From NCBI RefSeq assembly GCF_019925205.1, contig NC_083564.1, forward strand, positions 27,814,447 through 27,878,446: DNA of 64,000 bases, in the 5' to 3' direction. Below are positions 11,943 to 22,800 of this stretch, piece after piece (position 1 is the first letter of the stretch; each line of letters begins with the position of its first letter). The translations under genes were made by a program, and so were the position numbers. Under the pieces are notes generated by a model. That model made no database searches. It was not told the origin of the DNA and saw nothing but the letters and a program-made list of their open reading frames with translations. Source of the stretch: Metopolophium dirhodum. Taxonomy: Eukaryota > Arthropoda > Insecta > Hemiptera > Aphididae.

Positions 11943-12613
11943 TTATAATAATAGACGACGATTAAATGGTACCAATTTTTTAAATTCTTCAATGACATTC
12001 TCAACATTAATGTTATTAGCCAAAGACTGTTCCATGTATGGTACTATGGTAGCACAAGGTCATCTAAACGGTCTTGTTTCATGGTGGATCGAAGTTTAGT
12101 TTTTACATGAGTAAGTTTAGAAAATGCTCTTTCACAAGAAGCACTGGTTACTGGAATCACACAAAAATCCCTAATAATTTTTATAAAATTATTATATATA
12201 CCTACCTTCAATTTCATTTTTTCGGAACCAATCTAACCACGTCATACAATCTTGTTTAACAAATTGTGTTACACAATCTAAGTCACGAGACAAAAGTAGA
12301 AGGATTTCAGAAATTAATTCCTCTTCAGAAATATTAAAATATGACGATAATAATTTAATATCATCTTTATTTGAAGCAAGTTTTAACATTTTCCCGACTG
12401 CTGTAGTGCTGTGATTAAAGATATTGTACCTTGATCAAAACGTTGATCAATACCATATATAAAAGAATTTAACACGGGAATCAATACAGTAACACGAATT
12501 TCTTCTCTTTTGCATTGAAAATATGTTCATTATCTATGTTATCATCAAAACGTTTTGATTTTTTCCTTAACTTAATCGATGGTTTATCAATATCATATTC
12601 TTTGCAAATTTTA
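11943..12613 (-). pseudogene. Decayed ZMYM1-like hAT transposase, C-terminal part
   Basis: The minus strand encodes pieces of the C-terminal half of a hAT transposase of the type annotated in insects as zinc finger MYM-type protein 1-like. An upstream piece (about 12610-12390) changes frame once and includes a segment reading NSFIYGIDQRFDQ. The frame 12389-12192 follows. Then comes the hAT dimerisation core ASCERAFSKLTHVKTKLRST (about 12150-12090), followed by an in-frame TAG and a shifted final segment ending in TAA at 11943-11945. The N-terminal half is absent because the next repeat begins at 12614. It is a fossil inside the hAT element whose ends lie at 11749 and 15210. Confidence 0.75.
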
Positions 12614-12694
12614 GATTCTGAGCGAAGCGATGAATGTATTGATTTTACAATGATGTGTGTGTTTTTTTTATTTTTTTTTTGTGTCTGTCATCAC

Positions 12695-14705
12695 TAGAGC
12701 TCGGATGTTAATGACCAAAATTTCATTCAAATATGCATTTAAAAATTTAAAAATATGCAAATATATGCCTTAAAATATATCAAATATACCTATTTTTCAA
12801 CAAAAATATGCAAAAAAATATACGTAAAAAAGAGGTTATTATTAATTCAAAATAAATTATAAAAAAAATGCATGGTAGAAATGAATTACTATAAATATAA
12901 ATATATAAACTAAAATACATGTTACGTAGGTTAAATAATTTAAATATTAAGATTACACTGTATAACAATGATTTTGGATATATTTTCAAATTTGAATGAT
13001 CTTCGACGATCTGACAGTATGTTTTTGTAAGCTGAAAATGACCTCTCCACGTCTACAGAGTTGACCGGTGCATACTTAAAGTTAACAATGTCGATAGTTT
13101 CTATAGCTTTAGGAAGTCCATCAAACGAATCTGTTTTGCCATCTATTATTTTAGAAATTTTGGATAATACTTTATACCCAGAATTTTTGTCCAAAACTTT
13201 TTGAAATTTTGTGTATATTGATTTACCTTGAGGAGATGAAGCTGCAATTGATAATTTTTCTGAAACGACGTTTATAATGGCAACTGAACTTGATAGAGAT
13301 TTCCCCTTTTCTTCGAGAGATATTAGAGCCGAAGATAATAATGAAAAATTTGATTTAATAAAAGCTAAATTGGCTTCAACTCTACGTTCACCCATAACTT
13401 CTTGAGCTGTTTTTATAGATAAAGCATCATCGGGATCAAATTTTTCTATAATTTGTTTAATTGTTTTATATGAGTCGCAGTAATAAATAGCCGCATTCAA
13501 CCACGTCCCCCAACGTGTAACCACTGGTTCTGGGGGCAAACTTAGTTCTGGCGCTTCGTCTTTAAATATGTTTATTCTTGCTGGACATTTAAGAAAGACT
13601 TTTTTGACAGAAGAAATAAGTTTGTCAACCAACGGAAAATCACTGCGGATTTGCTCAGCTACACGATGTAAAGCGTGAGCGAGACAAGTTACATGAAGCA
13701 TTTTTGGGAAAAATGTTTGAATCGCTGATCCGGCCTTTACCATGTATGGTGCGGCGTCACTAACTAACAATAAAACATTATTGTGTTCTACTCCTTGAGG
13801 CCAAATTAAATTCATAGATCTATCAAAGAGTTGAGCTATTGTTGTACTATTTGTTTTTTCTAAATGTTCACAATTAACAAGCATGACTTCACCAGGCATT
13901 TCAGAATCAAGTACGCCCACAATAACATTGGCTACATAGCGGCCATCTACATCCGTGGTCTCATCGATTGATACCCAAATTTTACGATTTAAGACCTTGG
14001 CCTGTATTTTAGTTAAAGTTTTTTTATAAATATCATCTACATAATTTTTCCTTAAGGTCGATTCGTCGGGGATATTTTTAGAGGTATAATTCTCTAAAAA
14101 CTCTTTGAATTTAAAATTATTTACCTTGTACAGTGGAATATTAGCTGATAGTAATGCTTCAGCAAGATCGGAATTAAAATCACTTTTCTTGTTTGTATTT
14201 TGTGTAAATAACGGTTGAACTGTACTTTGTTCGCGTCTTTTTCGGAGATTTACTGCATGCTCATGCTTTGCAGTTTTCAAGTGTTGTGTTACTAAAAATC
14301 GTTTACTTGCAGATACTTTAACTTCACACAATTTGCAAAATAATATTTTCTATACAATCTATACTGTTATACAATATACTTACCTATACCTATAGGCTAT
14401 AATATTAATCTATTAATCTATTAACGATATGCGATAAGATAATGGTCGTCGACAGGCGATTACGAGATTCGTGTATACATAGTGATATAAAATAATTAAT
14501 ATGTGAGTATGAGATAAATATGCCATTAAATCTATAAATGATCAATATATGCATTTATATGCTCAAAAATGTCAAATATGCAAAAATATGCAAAAAAAAG
14601 TTGCGTATTTGTAATATAGACTTCATGAATCAAATTTGTATCCCACTCCGGTGTAATTCTGGCTGCGTGAAAAAAATATGCCAAGTCATAAACATCCGAG
14701 CTCTA
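12695..14705 (-). mobile_element. hAT transposon with perfect ends and 8-bp target duplication
   Basis: The element is bounded by exact 15-bp inverted repeats, TAGAGCTCGGATGTT at 12695-12709 and its complement at 14691-14705. It is flanked by the perfect 8-bp duplication GTCATCAC (12687-12694 and 14706-14713). Both subterminal regions are rich in ATATGCA-type motifs (for example 12735-12810 and 14545-14600), which may be transposase-binding sites. It encodes one long transposase frame on the minus strand. The size is 2011 bp. Intact ends, intact duplication and a long open frame indicate recent insertion. Confidence 0.93.
12940..14331 (-). CDS. hAT-family transposase, N-terminus incomplete
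   Basis: The open frame of 463 codons lies inside the hAT element at 12695-14705. Just upstream in frame (about 14346-14331) the sequence reads FCKLC, so with the following HLKTAKHEH it forms a BED-type zinc finger (C-x2-C...H-x5-H) for DNA binding. The catalytic core is visible: first Asp in VSIDETTDVDG, second Asp in LLVSDAAPYM, the family Trp in TRWGTW, and the C-terminal dimerisation motif NSVDVERSFSAY. No ATG precedes the zinc finger in frame. A TAG lies upstream, followed by AG at about 14347, so the first residues probably come from an upstream exon that I could not identify or that is lost. The listed start is a TTG and not a true initiation site. Confidence 0.82.
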   Translation of the reverse strand: MCEVKVSASKRFLVTQHLKTAKHEHAVNLRKRREQSTVQPLFTQNTNKKSDFNSDLAEALLSANIPLYKVNNFKFKEFLENYTSKNIPDESTLRKNYVDDIYKKTLTKIQAKVLNRKIWVSIDETTDVDGRYVANVIVGVLDSEMPGEVMLVNCEHLEKTNSTTIAQLFDRSMNLIWPQGVEHNNVLLLVSDAAPYMVKAGSAIQTFFPKMLHVTCLAHALHRVAEQIRSDFPLVDKLISSVKKVFLKCPARINIFKDEAPELSLPPEPVVTRWGTWLNAAIYYCDSYKTIKQIIEKFDPDDALSIKTAQEVMGERRVEANLAFIKSNFSLLSSALISLEEKGKSLSSSVAIINVVSEKLSIAASSPQGKSIYTKFQKVLDKNSGYKVLSKISKIIDGKTDSFDGLPKAIETIDIVNFKYAPVNSVDVERSFSAYKNILSDRRRSFKFENISKIIVIQCNLNI

Positions 14706-15218
14706 GTCATCACCTTTTAGAACAGTAAAAGTGCTTGGATTTTCTTCAACAGTAATTTTTCTGATAGGAAAGTGAATCTAGTTGGTACTTTGGGGGGTCA
14801 AAAGTAAAAATTTCCCAGTAGTTTTCGAAAGCGACGTGAAAAACAAAAGAAAAATTAAGGAAAAACGGGAATTTTTACGCAAAATCTGTTTTTGAGAAAA
14901 TCGATTTTAGTTTTTGGTGTAACTCTAAAACAAATGACCGTAGGGGTATATAATCGTTATTATTATATTCATTGTGTAGTGTGCACAATTTAATTTGAGA
15001 AATCATATCAAGTCCACTTATTCGTACACTTATAATAATTATAGGTACGAGTGGTATTATATAAAACGTACAAATGTATACCTACGTTTACATGTATAAA
15101 TATAATAATATTATTATTTATAATGCTTAAATAATTATTAAAATGTATAATATATACAAATTTTTGTCAGTATTTTTAGCCTGCTGGCCTGACCCGTAGT
15201 TTCGCCTATGTGTCTCAG

Positions 15219-15700
15219 GGCCCGTATTACAATCGTTAAACCACCGAATTCGGCCGGTAAAATCAGTATATCTTAATTCGTGGGTGTAACCGAGGTTTAA
15301 ACTATGATTGTAAAACAGGCTCTTAGACCTTAGTAATATCATAGTCTTCGCTCAGAATCGTTTTTCGTATACAATGATATTATATCATTGAATTTAAATT
15401 CAACGCCACCCATTACACTATTACAGTGGTCAGTGACCAGTCAGTGGCGTGTATCATAAAAAAAAATGGTGTTGATCAAATAATTTTAGGAGACCTACCC
15501 CTCATAAACATAATACTGTTATACCGACCTATAAAATGATCTATTTTTTCATCTATCCACCCACCCACCCATATTTAAGGTGTTACCCGAGCAAACACCT
15601 GGACCCTATGTTACATGCCACTGGCACTCACTTGTAACCTACTGTACAGCAGAGCTACACGTTTGAGATTCTGAGCGGAGCGATGAGTGTATTGATTTTA
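15219..15700 (+). repeat. Continuation of GATTCTGAGCG repeat with embedded short palindromic element
   Basis: After the outer hAT element the older repeat resumes. About 15216-15336 is a short imperfect palindrome (left arm CCCGTATTACAATCGTTAAA, right arm TTTAAACTATGATTGTAAAA), probably a small MITE. From about 15345 the sequence runs CTTCGCTCAGAATCG, CGTATACAATGATATTATA and CAGCAGAGCTAC. It then reaches a second hallmark GATTCTGAGCGGAGCGATG at 15667-15685 with TTGATTTTACGATG after it. The hallmark therefore appears at both ends of one block, a head-to-tail arrangement. Confidence 0.6.
15442..15623. mobile_element. CAGTGGCGTG-ended MITE, copy 1
   Basis: The left end CAGTGGCGTGTATCATA and right end TATGTTACATGCCACTG are inverted repeats. 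The 182-bp interior (GGAGACCTACCCCTCATA, then TACCGACCTATAAAATG, then CCACCCACCCATATTTAAGG) matches the element at 27417-27601 in reverse orientation. The ends resemble hAT termini, but I could not find a convincing 8-bp duplication. It sits inside the GATTCTGAGCG repeat. Confidence 0.7.
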
Positions 15701-16815
15701 CGATGATTTTTTTTTTCTCGTCCAATTGCTCATGTTATATTTATTTATATTTTATGTGCAATAAGCTTTTATAACTGCTACAACTGATATGAACTCGGTA
15801 TATTTATAAGGTAAATGCCAATAATTGAAATTGAAAGTGTGACGCAGATAACCATTAACCGTAAATATTTAGACTGCGCAAATTAAATGGCTACCTACCT
15901 ATTGTTTTATGTATATTGGCGCGGATTACATTCGTATTTAAATGAACATATATATAAAAAAAATAGTACCTATTGGTTAAAACCACAATAGTACCTACTC
16001 AAATTGGCGCAAAATTCGTACCATCTCACATGATCACGAGTCACAACTCACGATTGCGAAGGGTTATTACTTATTTGTGTTGAAAAATTGATTCTCGAGA
16101 ATAATTTACAGATTAGGAAGTAAAAGTTCATTATTGGGTAAAATGTTATTATTTTAAAATTAAAATGAAAATTAACAATTTTATAAAATGTGTGTTGTTA
16201 TATTTAGCATAATATTATACTGTATTTAAATAATTATATACTCGTGACTCGTGAGTGAAGTGAGTGCTTTTTTTCTATGTAAGGGTCCCTCTTAAATATT
16301 CTCGGTACCTAGGTTAAAACTTGGTTCATCCGCCCCGGGATCCACCTAAAATTTAAATAGTCAATAATCTAGTCTAAACTATAAATTAACTAGTGCTTCT
16401 CAAAATTGTTTGTCATTGAGCCCTTTAAGTTTAATGTAAAACTGTCAAGGTCTTCTTAATCAAAATCATTAACTATTTTTTCTTAATTATTTACTAAAAT
16501 TAAAAGGTCTATAACAGTATTCTGTATTAATTAAAAATTAATAAAAAAATTAATATTCTTATCACGGACCACGGACTATTAGTGATAGCACAGGTGATAT
16601 CATAAGTTAATTTATTTTAATATGTAGTGATAAATGATAGTGAGCTGTGAGCACAATATTCCATTCCTTTTTAAGGTTATTACTTATTTTAAAGATCGAA
16701 GCGGCTGCGATTACTGAAAATTTTCGCTAACTAAATTGTGCATCTCGTTTGATTGACTAATTTTACCGAACATTTTGTTTTAATCGATTTATTAGAAGTT
16801 TCATATAACTTCAAC
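15701..16815 (+). promoter_or_regulatory. Spacer and probable LRPPRC promoter and 5' UTR
   Basis: No gene is seen between the repeat block and the LRPPRC start. The sequence is AT-rich, with a slightly GC-richer patch at 16695-16720 (AAGCGGCTGCGATTACTG) about 100 bp upstream of the start codon. That patch may be the core promoter or 5' UTR. No TATA box is obvious, as is usual for a housekeeping gene. Assignment is by position only. Confidence 0.35.
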
Positions 16816-19800
16816 ATGTCTGTCTTAATTCAGTGCTCCAAGCATATACGCACTGCATACAATTTAAGCCGTCATAGGATTAGCAACACATTAATATCAA
16901 ATACGAATTCTCATATTTCCCATAAAACATTTCCAGAAACCAACAATGGAAGTATTCCATATTGCAATACCAATATACTCCCAAATAGGTAAGTTTTTAC
17001 CGGTTATATTCTGCAAATTATGTGTTATTAAATTTTTTATTTTCTGTACTTAGGTCATTTTTTTCATCAGCTATTCATAAAAGCTCATCGGTTAACAAAA
17101 TCGATGAATACATTAAAAAACTTGATTTTGATTTAAGACGAATGGGTCGTATATCAAAAAAAGAAATTGAAGATATTCTAAATGAAATTACGATTTCTAG
17201 TGAGTTTTTCTAGGAGTACTGACCTCAAGAATTCCCATTTCATAATGTTTATTTTTTTTTTTTTGTAGAAATTGCTACTCCTTCACAGTCATTAATGGTA
17301 CTTCGATGTTGTGGTAACTTGGTGCCTGATGAATCGCCTGAAAATCGAACAATATTAGTTAAAAAAATATGGCAAGCTATAAATCAAATCGGTATGAAAT
17401 CATTTATTCATTACATATAATTAGAATAGTATATTTGTTTATTTTTTATTTGTAGGTGTCCCTCTGGATATAAGTCATTACAACACATTACTGAAAGTAT
17501 ACTTGGAAAACAATTATGTATTCTCCCCAACTGAATTTTTGGAAGATTTAGAGAAACGAGACATTACACCTAATCGTGTAACTTTTCAACATTTGATAAC
17601 AGGCTATTGTCAAAATGGTGATATTGCTGGTGCTAGTCGTATATTAGAATATATGCGTGATAAACAGCTACCAATCAACAAAATAGTTTTTAATGCTTTA
17701 GTTATGGGTCATTCACAAAATAGGTATTATTTAGCGTACACTACAATGTACAATTAATCATTTTTTGATTTATAACATTTTTTCCTGTTTAAAATAATTA
17801 TATTTTGCTCACAATCTGCATTGGCATGTACTTAATTATTGTACATAATCATGATTCGTAACTAATCATAGTTCCTATTTTAGTGATATGGAGAGTGCTG
17901 AAGGTGTTTTAAATGTTATGAAAGAATCAAATCTAGAACCCACATCAGATACATATACATTATTAGCTTCAGGGTATGCCAAAAATGGCGATATTGCTAA
18001 AGTAGTAGATGTTTTGGATATCTGTGATAATAAGGAAATAAATTTAAGTGATAAAGAATATCTTGATATTGTATATTCATTGGCTATCAATGGTCATGGT
18101 GATAAAATTGATCAAGTAAGTGTATTTTTAATATTTCATTACATTTTTAAACGTTCTTATTTATAAAATATTTTATTATTCATTATAGATAACAACTAGA
18201 ATTCCAAAAACCTCTGGGTATAATCAAGATGCTATTAATTGTATTTATAAATTAATCACTAGTGGCCATGAAGAAACTGCATTTAAAGTATTTGATACAA
18301 TGACAAAACCACTAAAGGCTGATGGAACTTCACCACCAATTGGTCGTTTCTTGATTGGACAACTTACAAAAGTTAATAGTGTAAGGACAGTTTTAACATT
18401 CTGCACATTTTCTAATTCTTTTGAATTGTATTCATATTTATGTTTGTACTCTAAACTTTAGAGGGATAAGTTATCACTGATTACATATTATATTTTATGT
18501 ATTATGTATAATCACAGAGTAAGTAATAACTAGAAGAGACACTAGCTGAGAACTTAAAAATCTATACAATTTATATGCAAACGTGTCTATCCAGAAATTT
18601 AAAATATTCAACATTTTCTTTATACTGGAGTAATTTAACGAATTTTACTAGGTAGGGTGATTTACCAAGCATGCTCACCCTCTATTTTCCTCAATAAAAA
18701 AGTCATCTAAAATCTAATTCTTGGAATTTTTAAACATACTTAAAGCCTATTCTAAAATTCTTAAGATTTTTATGCTACTCTAGGAGTGTCTTTTAGGAGA
18801 TGTACAAACCTCTGTTTTTCAATTGAGAACCTCCTTTTCTCACTACTGTAAATAGTTTAGCGGATAATTTTTCTGTAAATGTTGATGCATTAAAATCAAA
18901 ATTTGAATGAGTAGTTTTTGAGTTAGGTATTTGAGTTTGTATATAAGAACAGTAGCGCCAAAGTCTATGCGAACGTCAGGCCGTGGCTCTACCTCTTTTT
19001 TGAAAAATGTGGCTAACCGGTATGTTTAAGCTATGATTATGAATAAATGTGTATTAGGGTACCTCTATATTAACTAATAAAGATATTGAGGCCACAAAGT
19101 TTTGAAATTACCCGAACATTTTAAAAACTTCGATACCACAATTAAGAATAATGAGTTTGGAAGCTATGGTGATTTGAAACTGTGAGTAACTACCAACATT
19201 TATAATTTATAAAAATGGTTCATGTATAATAAATACTAGGTACAAAATAACTTGTATTTTATATTTTTGTAAAACCTCTTAGAAATTATAATTTTAAACA
19301 TTTTAACAACTGAGAAATTACTTGTTCAAATTTTGAATTAGGTATCTCAAAAGTCCCAAATAATTAGCAGTAAAAAAAGGGGTTTTCATTTGGAAAACAG
19401 AAGTTTGAGGTAGTACAAAAAATATTAAGAATTTGAATAAATGTATTGTTAAAGAAAAAAAAATGGAGGTAAGCATTCTTGGTGAATTGCCCTATACATT
19501 TTTGTGATTTTTTAAATTTTAATTCAGTCAAAAGAAAGTTAGAATAATGGGAATTATTTTTATTATGACAGTATCAGTTTGTCAACAGATGTAGAAAATC
19601 TATCCCCTATATAAATCTATGTTATAAATCATATTGATAGTATATTAAAATTTCGTTTTTTAGTCCCTGGATAATGTTATTGGGTTTTGCAAGAAATTAG
19701 TATCAGAAGGGACAAATTATAAAGCATTTGAAATTGCAACTGAAATGGCATTGAAGAATGGATCAATTGATATAGCATTAGGCATGTTTAAGTATTTGAA

Positions 19801-22800
19801 AGAAAACGATCAACCTATTAGACAACATTACTTTTGGCCAATTTTTGTTGCTAAAATTAAACAAAATGACTTGCAAGGTAAGTAATTACTATTTTGTCTT
19901 GTGTGTTTATTTAGTAAAGTATCTTGTAAAAGCATTTCAATTATTTTAATAAATAATTTTACCGTAGGATTAAAAGATGTGCTGAGTATTATGGTTAATG
20001 AGTATGAATTAAACCCTAATATTGATACCCTTCGGTTTTATATTTTACCAACAATGTTTAAAAATAACAAGGATGGAATAAAAGTCATCAACGAATTACA
20101 AATGTTGGGTATACCATCAGGCACTACTACACATTCATTAGTTTTGTATTTACTGTCTGAAAAAAAGATTCGTCTAGCAGCAGACATAGGTAGTTTTTAT
20201 AGACTTAACTATTAAATAATAATTCTAATGTTTTATTCATGTTAATTTTTATTTTTTTAACAGCTGCTACTAGTCGTGCTTTCTACGTCCCTTCTTTAGT
20301 TCGTCGTCCATTAGTAAATGCATTTTTAGCTGGTAATGATATTCCATCACTTATTATATTACTCCAACAAATATGCAATGGGTTTTCGCGATACTCACTT
20401 GTAACTACTCCTGAATTGTCAAAACAAGACAAATTTGATAAAAACTCTATTCATACAGAAGAACAAATAACTGAAATGCGAGAATTCATCAGTCAAGTTC
20501 TAATTGACATTGTTCGAAGTTTAAAACAGACTTCAGGAGTTGTGGAAATTGTTCATGAATTATTAGAAGTAAATCTTATATAATGTTTAGTTATTCAAAT
20601 GTAATTGTAATACATTTTATTTTATTAAAAAATACTAGAACATGTATGGAAAAGGCTTGGGAATTAATGCTTTTGGATTAGAACAAGTACAGAATCATCT
20701 ACAAGGAAAATTAACTTTTGAAATTACAAATTTATTAGAAAATTTAACAGATTCCAATTTAGTGCCTAAAGTAGAATTGAGTGCCAAGCCTGCTGGATAT
20801 ACATTATCTAATGCAGTAAGTGTTACTAAGTTTAAAGTTTTTGTTAAATTAACTAAATATTTTTTTATATTAAAATAGTTAATATTGAAATAAAAATGTA
20901 TTTTTTGTTGTAGGATGAAAATACATTGGAAAACATTGTTAATAAAGCAGAAGCCTCTGGTGAACCTAAAAATGGAACTAAAAGACAGTTATTAAATTTG
21001 TATTGTAAAAACAACAATTTTGAAAAAGCTTCTGCATTTAAAAATGTAAAAATTCAGTACATAATTAAGAAATAGTTGTATTTATATTATATTTGTATAG
21101 TCTGTTTAATTTCTAAATTTATTTAACATATAGAAATTAGCAGCTGAAGGATTCAATATACCACCTGGGTCAATGGTTTTACTTATTGATATGTATTTAA
21201 ATCACAATAAACTGGACGAAGCAAAACAACTTTTTCATGAATTAAAAACTAATAATTCTGAATTTATTCTGGACAAATTTAAGGTTATTAAAATGACAGA
21301 ATTAATAGCTAAAATTGAAAGCATTGAAAGTAAGTATTTATTTGTTTGTGATTTATATTAAAAGTTTGTATTTTTAATAGCATTTTGTTTTTTTATATAG
21401 ATGCTATAGATTTTCTGTCTTCATTTAAACAATTTGATGATAATACTGAGTTTACATCATTTCAACATGCTAATATTTGTTGGAAATTATTAAATACTGT
21501 AGCTGAAAGTGGCAATGTAGAAAATCTTCAAAAAATATTTGATTTAGTTATCAAAAATAACTATATTACCGTATCAAATATACTTTTAGGACCATTAATA
21601 AAAGTTCATATTGTCAAGTAATGAGTTATATTTTATTATTTTATAAATTATTTAAATTTAATATTTTAATGTACATGCGTTTAGCAACAATATTAAAGGA
21701 GCTTTGGATAAATTTGAATGGTGTTGTAAGACATACAGATGTACTCCATGGAAAAACGAATTAGCTTTAAAATTCATTCAAGCGGAAGATGCAATTTCCT
21801 TGCAAATGTTAACTGACCTGAGTACTACTGTACACGGTGAAGTAAATTCGTTATATGATCTTATGTTTGCATTTATTGAATGTGGCCGTGTCAAACAAGC
21901 TCGTAAAATTTTAGAAGTAGGTGAAAAGTTAATCTTGTATTTTCTTATTTAATGATTGTGGTTTAAGTTCAACATTTATTTATAAGGACATAAGTCCTTC
22001 ACAAAATAATATCAAACAGTTAATGGTAATAAAAATGTGTTAAAACATTTTTTATATCTCATATATTGTTTGATCTTGTTAAAACTTGTACATATTTTAA
22101 ATATTTTACTCACATTCATAAATACTTATATTAAGAATTGAGAAGTCTTCATTTTGATTCTACAACATTTTATCTAATTTTATATAAAATATCTAACCAT
22201 ATTAATTTAATTCAACTAAAAATAAAACTAATATTTTGATAATATCTATACATATTACATTATGTTAAAAAAAAAAATCCTTAATAAACTTGAAAATTAA
22301 TTAATATTTTTAGACCCCGGGTTTACGAACTAGACAAGATCGTATTAATTCAGCTTGTGCCAAATATGGATCTGATAATGCCGAAGAATCTCTCATTTGT
22401 TTGCTAGAAGTTACAAAAAACATTGGTCAATTTGACAGGACTAATATATTTAACGAACTTCTACAGCTATACAGTAAAGTTACTTGATTATGATAAATTG
22501 TCGTAAATTAAGAATTATAACAAGTTTTATTAAATATTTGTCTTAGGTAAAAATAATAAAGTTGAAGAAGCTATGGCTCTTTGGACTCAAATGCAGGAAG
22601 AAGATTGCCAACCATCAGAACATTTCATGTGGTCTTTAAGCGAGCTTTTAAAGAAAAATGAACTTGAAGTTCCTTTCACAGTTAAGAAACCAAAAGAAAA
22701 AGTTTCAGTTGTCCCTAGTGATGTTCACAAAACTTTATCTAATGAACTTGAGTTATGTATCAATAATAATAACATCAAACAAGCTCTTGCCCTGCGCAAA

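Larger units (their letters stand above)
12614..14945 (+). repeat. GATTCTGAGCG-family repeat copy, split by a hAT element
   Basis: The left part (12614-12694) starts GATTCTGAGCGAAGCGATG and runs through TTGATTTTACAATGATG to GTGTCTGTCATCAC. The right part (14706-14945) resumes with GTCATCACCTTTTAG and continues through GTGAATCTAGTTGGTACTT, 'CCCAGTAGTTTTCGAAAGCG' and 'GGTGTAACTCTAAAACAAAT'. The two parts become one continuous copy when the hAT element at 12695-14705 and one copy of its duplication are removed. An uninterrupted relative lies at 28140-28450 in reverse. Confidence 0.75.
11749..15210 (-). mobile_element. hAT transposon (ZMYM1-like), host of a nested insertion
   Basis: Terminal inverted repeats CATAGGCGAAACTA (11749-11762) and TAGTTTCGCCTATG (15197-15210) are exact complements. 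Both ends continue with further matching bases around GGTCAGGCC. The flanks TGTCTTAG (11741-11748) and TGTCTCAG (15211-15218) agree at seven of eight positions, as expected for an aged 8-bp hAT target duplication. Inside lie a decayed ZMYM1-like hAT transposase (11943-12613) and a large later insertion (about 12614-14945). Without that insertion the element would be only about 1.1 kb, so it was probably already a deleted, non-autonomous copy. Confidence 0.8.
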
